A stretch of 64,000 nt of DNA from Cellvibrio sp. PSBB006 (lineage in GTDB: Bacteria; Pseudomonadota; Gammaproteobacteria; Pseudomonadales; Cellvibrionaceae). Below are positions 8,044 to 16,075 of this stretch, in pieces. A model generated the notes under the pieces. It had not been told where the DNA came from. It was given only the letters and a program-made list of their open reading frames with translations, and did not search any database. The stretch's first letter is position 1, and the number at the start of each line of letters is the position of its first letter. The stretch covers positions 682,001 through 746,000 of the forward strand of contig NZ_CP021382.1 of NCBI RefSeq assembly GCF_002162135.1, read 5' to 3'. Made by a program: the position numbers and the translations under genes.

Positions 8044-8730
8044 TTAATCCATCAGCGGCAGAAACCGGTAACCCACGCCGGGTTCAGTTTCGATGTAGCG
8101 CGGCGCGCTGGGATCATCGCCCAGCTTGGTACGTAAACGTCCGATAAAGATACGCAGATAATGCGTATCTTCCACATGGGATTTCCCCCAAATTTCTTTC
8201 AGTAATTGTTGTTGAGTCACGATATGTCCGGCGTGATTCATCAACATTCTGAGTACATCGAATTCCTTACGCGATAATTTAACTTGTTCATTCTGGATAA
8301 CGAGTTTTCGTTCCTGCAAATTGATGTAAACACGTTCATCTTGATAAATCGCGGTAGGTGTTATCTGTTTGCCGTAGAGCTTAAGCAGCGAGCGCATACG
8401 CGCAAGTAATTCCTGTATGCCGAAAGGTTTCACTACGTAATCATTGGCACCATTATCCAGCGCATGTACTTTTTCAGATTCGCGACTGCGCACAGACAAC
8501 ACTATGACAGGTTGTTGATAAAAATCCCTCAGTTGCAGTAATACCTCCTGGCCATCCATGTCCGGCAAACCGAGGTCAAGAATCACCAGTTGCGGCGCCT
8601 CCAGAGCAGCTAAAGCCAGTCCCTGTTGGCCTGACTCTGCTTCGATGATCTGATACCCTTGCGCGCTCAATCCGATGTGAAGAAAACGGCGTATCTGCGG
8701 TTCATCATCAATAATTAAAATCTTGCTCAT
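8044..8730 (-). CDS. kdpE: KdpE-like response regulator
   Basis: The 228-residue protein has an N-terminal receiver domain with the acidic pair (IDDE, ~7-10), the phospho-acceptor Asp in LVILDLGLPDMDG (~53) and Lys in VKPFGIQEL (~103). A C-terminal OmpR-type winged helix follows (LSRKEFDVLRMLMNHAGHIVTQ, HYLRIFIGRLRTKLGDDP, GVGYRF). The similarity to KdpE is strong along the whole length (e.g. ILDLGLPDMDG, KPFGIQELLAR, HYLRIFIGRLRxKL). It overlaps the stop of the upstream kdpD-like gene by 4 bp (ATGA) and is the last gene of a trkH-kdpD-kdpE operon. No kdpFABC genes occur nearby, so the likely target is trkH itself or unlinked potassium genes. Confidence 0.9.
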   Translation of the reverse strand: MSKILIIDDEPQIRRFLHIGLSAQGYQIIEAESGQQGLALAALEAPQLVILDLGLPDMDGQEVLLQLRDFYQQPVIVLSVRSRESEKVHALDNGANDYVVKPFGIQELLARMRSLLKLYGKQITPTAIYQDERVYINLQERKLVIQNEQVKLSRKEFDVLRMLMNHAGHIVTQQQLLKEIWGKSHVEDTHYLRIFIGRLRTKLGDDPSAPRYIETEPGVGYRFLPLMD

Positions 8731-10244
8731 GTCTTTTCCTTTGCCTCTTCCACAGGAAGTTCAATCCTCACACAGCAACCCCGTTGAAGAGTATTTGTCA
8801 TATTCGGATTGTCATGGATCGACACCTTGCCACCGTGTGCGGCGATCATCCCGCGGCAGATTGTCAAACCGAGGCCGCTACCTGATTTGCGTCGGTCACC
8901 TTGCCCTGCGGTATGAAAACGCTCAAAGACTTTTTCTTTTTCCAAATCGTCGATACCTGAACCAGAATCACAAACACTGATCACAATTCGGTGCGCTTCC
9001 AGGATGCCATTCAGCTTAACAGCTGAGCCTTGGGGAGAAAACTTTACCGCGTTATCGAGTACGTTGAACAGAGCCTGCTCAATCAGCGCGGCGTGTACGT
9101 AAAGCAACGGCAGTTGTGGTGCCAGGTTGATCGACAACGTGTGTTCTTGCAGCAGGGGAGTTAAACGCTTTTTAACAACACTCACAATTTCTGCAACGCT
9201 GATCCAATGCCGCTCCAGCCGGAGTTCACCAAAACCCAGTCGCGTCATGTCCAATAAATTTTGGGTGTAACGGTTCAGACGTTGAGCCTCTTCCAGGACC
9301 GTAGCAAGTAACTCGCGCGTCTGGGATTTAGTTAAGTCATCACCCATTTCAAGCAGGGTGGATGCTGCACCGATCATGGCTGTCAGCGGTGTGCGAAAAT
9401 CATGGGATACCGACGATAACAATGCAGAACGTAATAATTCATTCTCTTTAGCCATGCGTTCCTGTGCCAGGTCGCTCACCAGGCGAATGCGCTCAAGGGA
9501 CTGGTTTACCTGGCGTTGCAGCAGTGTAAAGAACTCACGCTCCAACGGCGTCTCCTTCCATTCCGGCAGTTGTATAAACGCTAAAATCCGTTTCGTGTTA
9601 TGCAGAAAATACCCGCCCAGCTCACGCTCCAGGTTGATCAATTGATCCTGAATATCGCGCGACATTTTTGCCTTGAACAACGCAATAAGCTTTGCAGTTT
9701 GCGTATCATCGACATGAAAAGGTGAACTGTTTTGCTGTAAATGCTCGGCGTAAACAATGTGATACCGGGTATTCCATGCGTTAACCGCATGTTCGAGCGC
9801 TGCCATGACTTGCTCAACATCAATGGCTTTGGACAAATGTTCAAGCATATCGAGTTCAATGCGGCTCATGGCTTCACGGCGCTGTATTTCGTCGGTATTT
9901 AGCTTGAGCTTTGCCGCCAGGTGGCCGACGACCAAGGCTGTAACCAGAAAGAAGGTGACACTCAGTATGTCTTCACGATGGGTGATGAGCAGGGAACCAT
10001 AGGGTTCGGTAAAAAAGTAATTAAATGCCAGGAATCCTGAAACAGCACTGATCAATGTCAGACGCAGGGTAAATTTCGTGGCGATAAAAATGACCACTAA
10101 TAAATACAACAAGGCGAGATTAGCTTTGGGCATAAAGCTGGCGATGGCAAAGGCTACCGGCGTGATTAGCCAGGGAAGAAACAGGGCCAGTGCCAGCCCG
10201 GCTTTATATAACATGGGATGCAATGTTTTAGTGATAATCTTCAT
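8727..10244 (-). CDS. KdpD-like sensor histidine kinase lacking the N-terminal Kdp/USP domains
   Basis: The 505-residue kinase starts directly with the DUF4118 four-helix membrane domain (~10-110), including the family motif FLAFNYFFTEPYGSL. A GAF-like region follows (~135-245), then HisKA with SSVSHDFRTPLTAMIGAASTLL and HATPase_c with NVLDNAVKFSP, DSGSGID and GSGLGLTICRGMIAAHGG. Full-length KdpD (~890 residues in E. coli) has an extra ~380-residue cytoplasmic N-terminus with the KdpD ATP-binding motif and a universal-stress domain. That part is wholly absent here, while trkH ends only 4 bp before this start, so this is a complete short form rather than a broken gene. It overlaps kdpE by 4 bp. 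It probably senses K+ or turgor through the membrane and GAF parts. Confidence 0.88.
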   Translation of the reverse strand: MKIITKTLHPMLYKAGLALALFLPWLITPVAFAIASFMPKANLALLYLLVVIFIATKFTLRLTLISAVSGFLAFNYFFTEPYGSLLITHREDILSVTFFLVTALVVGHLAAKLKLNTDEIQRREAMSRIELDMLEHLSKAIDVEQVMAALEHAVNAWNTRYHIVYAEHLQQNSSPFHVDDTQTAKLIALFKAKMSRDIQDQLINLERELGGYFLHNTKRILAFIQLPEWKETPLEREFFTLLQRQVNQSLERIRLVSDLAQERMAKENELLRSALLSSVSHDFRTPLTAMIGAASTLLEMGDDLTKSQTRELLATVLEEAQRLNRYTQNLLDMTRLGFGELRLERHWISVAEIVSVVKKRLTPLLQEHTLSINLAPQLPLLYVHAALIEQALFNVLDNAVKFSPQGSAVKLNGILEAHRIVISVCDSGSGIDDLEKEKVFERFHTAGQGDRRKSGSGLGLTICRGMIAAHGGKVSIHDNPNMTNTLQRGCCVRIELPVEEAKEKT

Positions 10245-10248
10245 AACA

Positions 10249-11697
10249 TTAATTTTTCCAGAAAGCTTTGGAAAATATCACCAGCAATGTTAAAAATTCC
10301 AATCGGCCCAGGAGCATCCCAACGGCTAATGCCCATTTTGCCATGTCACTGAGCGGTTCAAAATTACCAGCAGGGCCAATGATAGTGCCTAATCCCGGGC
10401 CGACATTTGTCAGAGCGGTGGCGGCACCGGTAATACTGGTGACAAGGTCAAGCCCGGTAGCGGCAAGTATGGCAGAGATCATGACCCAGGAAAGTGCCAT
10501 CATTAAAATAAACGCAACCGACGATGAGATAATTTCCGGGCTGACCAGGCGATTATTGTAACGATGGCGAACCACGGCGCGCGGATGAATCGCCGTTGTA
10601 AATTGACCCTTCACCATGCCCGCAAGCAATTGCAAGCGAAATATTTTTAACCCGCCGCTGGTTGACCCGGAACAACCGCCGATAAAGGTACAAAAGAAAA
10701 ACACTAACACAGCCAGCGGTCCCCAGAGTTGATAATCTGTCGATGCGTATCCGCAGGTGGTGATAACGGAAACCAGATTAAAGGTCGTGACAGTAATCGC
10801 GTTAAATATCGAAGCGCCTTCACGCCACAGTGGTATAGCGAGCACTATGGCAGTAACAGCAACAATTAATAATAAACCACGCACTTGGGAGTCTTTTAAT
10901 AGCAGGAATTTGCCGTGCATAAACCAGCGAACAAATAATACAAAGGGCATGGCACCCAGAAGCATAAAAATAATGGAAACCCAATGGCTGGCAAGATTGC
11001 TAAATTGCCCGAAGGAACTGTCAGATGTGGAGTAACCGCCGGTGGAGACCGTGGTCATTGCATGGTTGATGGCATTGAACCAATCCATGCCGGTCAGTCG
11101 ATAACTCACCATGCACAGCAGCGATAAACAGACATAACAATACACCATGGCCTTGATCAGACTATGGGCGCGGGGCGTGGCTTTTTCGGACCAATCCGAT
11201 GATTCGGTTTTAAACAAACGCATGCCGCCAACGCGCAAGAAGGGCAACACAGCCACAGCCATACCAATGACGCCGATACCACCCATCCATTGCAATAATG
11301 ATCGCCACAACAGCAGGTCTGGCGCCATGTTATCCAATCCAATCAATACCGTAGAGCCCGTGGTGGTGACGCCGGAGACAGACTCAAAAAACGCATTGGT
11401 AAACGTGAGCGGCTGTTTAACCAACAGAAAAGGCAAACAACCGAATGCTGAAACACTTAACCAGGCGGCTGATGTGGTTAGGAATACCTGGCGCGGCACA
11501 ATATTATTAACATTGGCGCGATGACCGATAACCAACGCGCAGATACCGGCGCAGCACGTTATGGCAGCAGAGAGGAAGAAAGGTAATTGATCACCGGTAT
11601 CCAGGATGCTTGCCAGAGCAAGCGGCCATAGCATAAAAAACGCCTGGATATTCAGAATAACGCCCAGGATGAGCCACATCGGACCAAAGAGTTTCAT
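10249..11697 (-). CDS. trkH: TrkH-type potassium uptake channel subunit
   Basis: The 482-residue polytopic protein has the four pore-loop filter regions of the Trk/Ktr/HKT family: SVSGVTTTGSTVLIG, TTVSTGGYSTSDSSFG, SVITTCGYASTDYQLWG and ALTNVGPGLGTIIGP, each with the conserved Gly. It forms the membrane pore for K+ uptake; gating normally needs the cytosolic TrkA subunit, which is not encoded here. The gene is directly followed (4-bp gap) by the short kdpD-like gene, so transporter and two-component system are co-transcribed. Length is normal for TrkH (483 residues in E. coli). Confidence 0.93.
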   Translation of the reverse strand: MKLFGPMWLILGVILNIQAFFMLWPLALASILDTGDQLPFFLSAAITCCAGICALVIGHRANVNNIVPRQVFLTTSAAWLSVSAFGCLPFLLVKQPLTFTNAFFESVSGVTTTGSTVLIGLDNMAPDLLLWRSLLQWMGGIGVIGMAVAVLPFLRVGGMRLFKTESSDWSEKATPRAHSLIKAMVYCYVCLSLLCMVSYRLTGMDWFNAINHAMTTVSTGGYSTSDSSFGQFSNLASHWVSIIFMLLGAMPFVLFVRWFMHGKFLLLKDSQVRGLLLIVAVTAIVLAIPLWREGASIFNAITVTTFNLVSVITTCGYASTDYQLWGPLAVLVFFFCTFIGGCSGSTSGGLKIFRLQLLAGMVKGQFTTAIHPRAVVRHRYNNRLVSPEIISSSVAFILMMALSWVMISAILAATGLDLVTSITGAATALTNVGPGLGTIIGPAGNFEPLSDMAKWALAVGMLLGRLEFLTLLVIFSKAFWKN

Positions 11698-11821
11698 AAC
11701 GGCAACGCGTTTGCAAAGGGAAACACATGGTACGAATGCGGCGCATAAAAAAGCTATGTCGGTTCCTGGTCAGCGCGTAAATTTTGAGTAAACAATTCTG
11801 TGGACGGTGAAGAAACCGGTG

Positions 11822-14800
11822 CTAATACGGCTGGGTAATGTCCGCGTAAACCAAGGTTACATACAGGTTGAACACGTGGGGTGACTGGCGCATCAGTGCA
11901 TCCAGATCGCGACCAAACGGTGGTTGTTTATCCTTGTGTTCAGCGGCAAAACGCTTTGCCGCTTTTTCCAATACCTCACTGAATGCCAGCGGTTGATTAA
12001 AACGCACTTGTGGATTATTGATACAAAATTGCGTGTACGCATAGAGCGCTTCCACAACAGCACTCTTGTAATAAGCCGGGTGGAGCTGGTGGGTCAAGTG
12101 ATCAATCAGGTGAGCAAAGCTGGCTTCTCCCGGCGTCATGGAGCTGCGGATAATTTCACAGTCCAGTACAAAGTCAGCACAGTTGGCATCACCAAAAATA
12201 AGCTTGGGCGTAAACATCAGGCTGTGCCAGATATCGCGCAGGAAGCTGTCATCAAAGTGAGTAATCAGCCCGCGTGCGATACGCCATTCCAGCCAGTCCG
12301 TATCGACCGCATTAGCCATGCTATCGTGCAGAATGTCTTGCTCGTGAAAGATTTTATAGGGCGCAACATGGTTGACACCCTGGGCAAAGACCCGCTTGCG
12401 TGAAACCAGAATGCTTTCCAGTTTGCGCAACAGCTTGCACGGCGATTGCAAACCCAGCCACTCGTGCATGGAGACATCATCGGCATCACCTTTGTCCATG
12501 GCATATAACATGATGAAATTGCGTAATTGAATGGAACGCAAGCCATCAAACAGTTTAGGCTCAATGCGAATCAAATAGCCGATCGCCGACAACAGTTCCA
12601 ACACCAAGGTGCGCTCCAGCGGATCGGGGAAGATATGCTGCACATTGTCAAAGAAGCTTTTGTTGGAAAAGGATTGATCCACCTTGATTTCGGTAAAGTT
12701 CTTGTCGCCTACGATAATGGAAAGATTGCGCGCAGCGATCAGCGTGAGGCTGTCCGATAATTCATTTAATGAATAGTTCAATTGGCCGAAGCACATACGA
12801 GCGATCAACCAAAAGTTGTTTTTCTCGGCACGGCGATAGACTTCCTTAAGAAAATCTTTCAGCAGGACCAATTGGCCATCTCTGGCAATATTGTCGGTCA
12901 GTGACAAGTCTTTAATAAATTGCGTCAGGCGACGATAAGTGATGATTTCGCTTTGCTGGTAGAATTCATCGAGCAGTTTTTTGGCCGGCGCGCGCAAGAA
13001 TTCGCTGCTGACATGCACTTCATGCTCATGGACTTTCTGTAATGACTGGGTGCTGACGGAATGCACCTGGAGATGCGGCACACTTAAATGATTAACGCGC
13101 GAGGCGCGGTAGGCGAGGTTGGCCGAGGCGTAGCCGATGTAGTCATGTTTGCTGCGTAATTGCAGTTCCTGCAAGGTCGCAAATAACTCTTCCACGTTGG
13201 GAATATGCGCCAGGTGTTGATCAATTAACAACGTAAATACAGCGACTTCGGGGCTTAACCAATGCTTGTAGATATGTGCGATTTCTTCAGTGATGATCTG
13301 GCTCATCAGATGCGCATCGTACATACGGTAATCTTCCCGTTCACTTTGAATGGAAGACAGACAGAGGTACACCTTGTTATTAATTTCATAGGTCTGGGAC
13401 GTTGCCAGGCTTTGCAGGCGACGGCGTGGCCGGCCGGTCAATCCGAGCGATTTATTTTCCCCAACATGGGCATAGACTTCGGTTAATGCGGGTGCCGATG
13501 CTACCGCCATGGGTTTGATATCCTGCAAACTTTCGGCGATCACGCCGTGCCGGGCGAGATGCTGTTTAACTTCGTCATTTTCCGCGAGCACCACCAACGC
13601 AATTTGCGATTTGATAAATTTGGTGGAGCGCCGCCGCATCTTTAACGGATCAAGGTCATCACTGCGCAGCAGACCTTCATCCATCATCAAACCCGTGAGG
13701 TATAAACTCTGGGCCCACACCAGCGGCACGTTATCGTTGGGTAAACGTTTTTGTGAGCGGGGATTTTTCTTTTCAGCAGCAATACTGTCGAACGGCACGT
13801 AATAGAGTTCGGGCAAGAGGCCGAAACCATCGCGGAACACCAACAGTGACTCCAGTTTCTGCCGGTAGTATTTCGCTGTAGTGAGCGTTCCATCAAAGAG
13901 CGCATTGATATACAGATAGGTATAAAACAACGGCCATTCGGATTCAATATGCTCAAAATTTGCTAATTCGGAATGTTCGTAATAGATGCGCGAACTTTCT
14001 TCCAGCATGGTTTGGTGACCATCCCACAGGAAACGCTTACAACCGTAATTGCCACCCAATTTGGTGAGGATAGCGTCGCGGGTTTGGGTGGCGAGGGTTT
14101 CTTTACCGACGGCAAAAGCTGGAAAACCGATAATACTTAACAGCGCACTGTCCGACTCTTTCGAGAGCGATTCCCGCGGTAGTAATGACGCCAGGGTGCT
14201 GCGCGCCAAAGCAACGGCGTCGGCAATCACGTGAATCGTTGCGCGCTTGTTGGCGTGCTCGCCAAACAGGTTAAAACCATCCAATGCCTGCAAAGCTGCT
14301 TTTGCCATGCCCACCGAACTGGCATTGATTTCGGTGCGCCCATTGTTGATCTTATTACCGCGCTCCCAGATACCGTAATCCGGCGTGCGATACGCGCTGG
14401 AGATGTAGTAAACCAGGTTTTGTACAAAATCCACTTCATCGGGCGTGCAAACAATGCGCAGGCCGGAACAGGTCATTTGCGCAAGCATGAGTAAGTAAAG
14501 TGACGTCGCATCAATCTGCAAATGACCCCAGGCATCGTCCGCCACCACTGGCAAACCGCTGGCTGTGTCGTATTTGGCATGGAGCGCGTCGTTATTGCTC
14601 AAACTGTACTTGAAGGCTTCCACCTTATTTGCCTGACGCATCATGGATTGCAACAGGCCGCGCATCAGTTTGACGGTGGCTTGCTCAAGCAAGTCGCTTT
14701 TGCTGGATTCCCCCTGGCGCCGAAATGCCACGCTTAAGCCCCAGACGGAGATAACGGAATAAACGTTATCGCGCACCCAGGCATCGGTGTAGTTGCCGTG

Positions 14801-14911
14801 GTTATTGACTGCTGTACTGGCGGGAAGTAAGCCGGTGACGGGGTGTTGTCGACTGATAATAACGGTGTCGATTTCGCGAAATAACTGCTCTAGCAAATGG
14901 GCGTGCTTCAT
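11822..14911 (-). CDS. Bacterial phosphorylase-kinase alpha/beta-like protein (GH15-related)
   Basis: This 1029-residue protein resembles the regulatory alpha/beta subunits of animal phosphorylase kinase over most of its N-terminal ~560 residues. Matches recalled from the human alpha subunit include HPVTGLLPAS (~23), DAWVRDNVYSV (~43), VKLMRGLL, FKYSLSNNDALHAKY, WGHLQIDATSLYLLMLAQM, YGIWERGNKIN, NASSVGMAKAALQALD and SLTGRPRRRLQSLATSQTYEI. The N-terminal ~430 residues form the six-hairpin alpha/alpha barrel related to GH15 glucoamylases. The C-terminal ~450 residues are helical and less recognisable. No signal peptide is seen, so it is cytoplasmic. Whether it hydrolyses or only binds glucans is unknown; no kinase catalytic subunit or glycogen phosphorylase lies nearby. 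It stands alone, flanked by trkH (125-bp gap) and the TPR operon (301 bp). Confidence 0.85.
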   Translation of the reverse strand: MKHAHLLEQLFREIDTVIISRQHPVTGLLPASTAVNNHGNYTDAWVRDNVYSVISVWGLSVAFRRQGESSKSDLLEQATVKLMRGLLQSMMRQANKVEAFKYSLSNNDALHAKYDTASGLPVVADDAWGHLQIDATSLYLLMLAQMTCSGLRIVCTPDEVDFVQNLVYYISSAYRTPDYGIWERGNKINNGRTEINASSVGMAKAALQALDGFNLFGEHANKRATIHVIADAVALARSTLASLLPRESLSKESDSALLSIIGFPAFAVGKETLATQTRDAILTKLGGNYGCKRFLWDGHQTMLEESSRIYYEHSELANFEHIESEWPLFYTYLYINALFDGTLTTAKYYRQKLESLLVFRDGFGLLPELYYVPFDSIAAEKKNPRSQKRLPNDNVPLVWAQSLYLTGLMMDEGLLRSDDLDPLKMRRRSTKFIKSQIALVVLAENDEVKQHLARHGVIAESLQDIKPMAVASAPALTEVYAHVGENKSLGLTGRPRRRLQSLATSQTYEINNKVYLCLSSIQSEREDYRMYDAHLMSQIITEEIAHIYKHWLSPEVAVFTLLIDQHLAHIPNVEELFATLQELQLRSKHDYIGYASANLAYRASRVNHLSVPHLQVHSVSTQSLQKVHEHEVHVSSEFLRAPAKKLLDEFYQQSEIITYRRLTQFIKDLSLTDNIARDGQLVLLKDFLKEVYRRAEKNNFWLIARMCFGQLNYSLNELSDSLTLIAARNLSIIVGDKNFTEIKVDQSFSNKSFFDNVQHIFPDPLERTLVLELLSAIGYLIRIEPKLFDGLRSIQLRNFIMLYAMDKGDADDVSMHEWLGLQSPCKLLRKLESILVSRKRVFAQGVNHVAPYKIFHEQDILHDSMANAVDTDWLEWRIARGLITHFDDSFLRDIWHSLMFTPKLIFGDANCADFVLDCEIIRSSMTPGEASFAHLIDHLTHQLHPAYYKSAVVEALYAYTQFCINNPQVRFNQPLAFSEVLEKAAKRFAAEHKDKQPPFGRDLDALMRQSPHVFNLYVTLVYADITQPY

Positions 14912-15212
14912 ACTAACTCATGAACTCTGTGTTATTCGGAAGTCCGGGCCAGAAAAATGGCTGCGGCCTTGGTTATAGTAGCCCAGCTTATTTGATGTGT
15001 TGATGAATCTCTGTTGTTTTAGCAGCAAAATTCACGCCCGAAACCTCCAGTGACAGGGCAGTCGGGGCTTTGTTCATTTGCTGAGCGATATGGAGAAATT
15101 CCATCACAAGAATGTGACTTTGCGCGTCCGCCTCGGCGCTAGAGTGGTTAACGAAACGGCAAACGTGTGACTGGCGTGCACTGAATGGGTGCGACGACTG
15201 GCGTTGCTTATC
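14912..15212. other. Intergenic region, no gene supported
   Basis: These ~300 bp lie between the end of the TPR operon and the start of the phosphorylase-kinase-like gene, both leftward. A possible -10 TATAAC (minus strand, 14977-14972) has no convincing -35. Short frames here lack ribosome-binding sites. No terminator hairpin with a T-run was found. Confidence 0.5.
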
Positions 15213-15467
15213 TCATTCTCCCAGCTCTGATTCTTGTTGCATCTGTGCCGGTACGACGGGGCTGTACAACTCGCCAAAAAAATCATGGAGGACCAGTTTT
15301 TGTTCGGCATCCTTTGTGGTTTCCATATCTTTCCAGGGCACTACATACAGAATTTGCGGGAGCTCCTGATTTCCCTTGATGCGCGTGGTTTCCAGCTCAA
15401 TACGATCCTCAGCTGACCAGGCGGGCAGGGTGAATACCATAAGTGCAGTTATCAGGCTGTATCTCAT
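15213..15467 (-). CDS. Small exported protein at end of TPR operon
   Basis: The 84-residue product starts MRYSLITALMVFTLPAWSAE, a signal peptide cleaved near WSA. The mature ~65 residues are charged (DRIELETTRIKGNQELPQ) with the segment YVVPWKDMETTKD and no cysteine. Its ATG overlaps the upstream TPR-lipoprotein stop by 4 bp (ATGA) and is preceded by GAGGTGAAGG, so translation is well supported. I do not recognise the family. The tight coupling suggests that it works with the TPR proteins in the periplasm. Confidence 0.75.
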   Translation of the reverse strand: MRYSLITALMVFTLPAWSAEDRIELETTRIKGNQELPQILYVVPWKDMETTKDAEQKLVLHDFFGELYSPVVPAQMQQESELGE

Positions 15468-16075
15468 CCTTCACCTCGACGTTTCAGTGTCAATTTCAGT
15501 TCCTCTACCCAGGCGGTAGTGGCTTTGTCTTCCTGTTTGATCAGGGCCAGGTACTGTTGATAATGCTCCACCGCGCGACCAATATCCTGATAAAAAATGT
15601 CGCATAGCAACGCCAGGTTGTAATGCGCCTCGGCAAAATGCTTGTTGAGCTTCAAGGCTGTTTGGTAATGCTTATTCGCAGCGGTGTAATCCCCTTGGTC
15701 GACCGCAATTAATCCAGCCAGGTTGTATATCTCAGGAATCTTGTTGTTAACGTCTTGTGCCTGGTCCAGAGTAACTTTGGCTTCATCCAGCTCGCCATTC
15801 TTGTAGTAGGCAATAGCCAGATTGAGCCAAATACCAGGCTGCCCCGGGTGTGCCTGGGTAAGTTTTTTAAGGCTATTAATCGCTTTGCCTGCCTCACCTT
15901 CCTCGATACGTGCTACGGCGCTTTGGTAGTTTTTAGCTTCGGCTGGTGTCAGGGTGGTCGGAAGCGCGCTGGTTGAGTCCGGGGTTTTTTCCGAGGGCGA
16001 TTGGGTGGCACAACCCGCCAGAACCAATAACGTCAAACCGAACCACCATTGGCTCTTCAGTGGATTAAATATCAT
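15464..16075 (-). CDS. TPR lipoprotein (AglT/GltE-like)
   Basis: Starting at ATG 16075, with GGAGG 9 nt upstream inside the preceding gene, the 203-residue protein has a lipobox LAGC (Cys22). At least three tetratricopeptide repeats follow a Ser/Thr-rich linker (e.g. PGIWLNLAIAYYKNGELDEA, PEIYNLAGLIAVDQGDYTAA, AEAHYNLALLCDIFYQDIGRA). Such lipid-anchored TPR proteins act as scaffolds at the outer membrane. AglT/GltE of the Myxococcus gliding machinery is a comparable size and type, but this relation is an inference from architecture and from the AgmX/TolQ/ExbD genes at the other end of the locus. It overlaps the large TPR gene by 11 bp and the next small gene by 4 bp. Confidence 0.85.
   Translation of the reverse strand: MIFNPLKSQWWFGLTLLVLAGCATQSPSEKTPDSTSALPTTLTPAEAKNYQSAVARIEEGEAGKAINSLKKLTQAHPGQPGIWLNLAIAYYKNGELDEAKVTLDQAQDVNNKIPEIYNLAGLIAVDQGDYTAANKHYQTALKLNKHFAEAHYNLALLCDIFYQDIGRAVEHYQQYLALIKQEDKATTAWVEELKLTLKRRGEG

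Noticed and set aside
12265..12760. Open frames on either strand inside the phosphorylase-kinase-like gene, and similar ones inside tssH, tssF and the TPR genes
   Set aside because: They are shadows of strongly coding frames, with no ribosome-binding sites or domain similarity.
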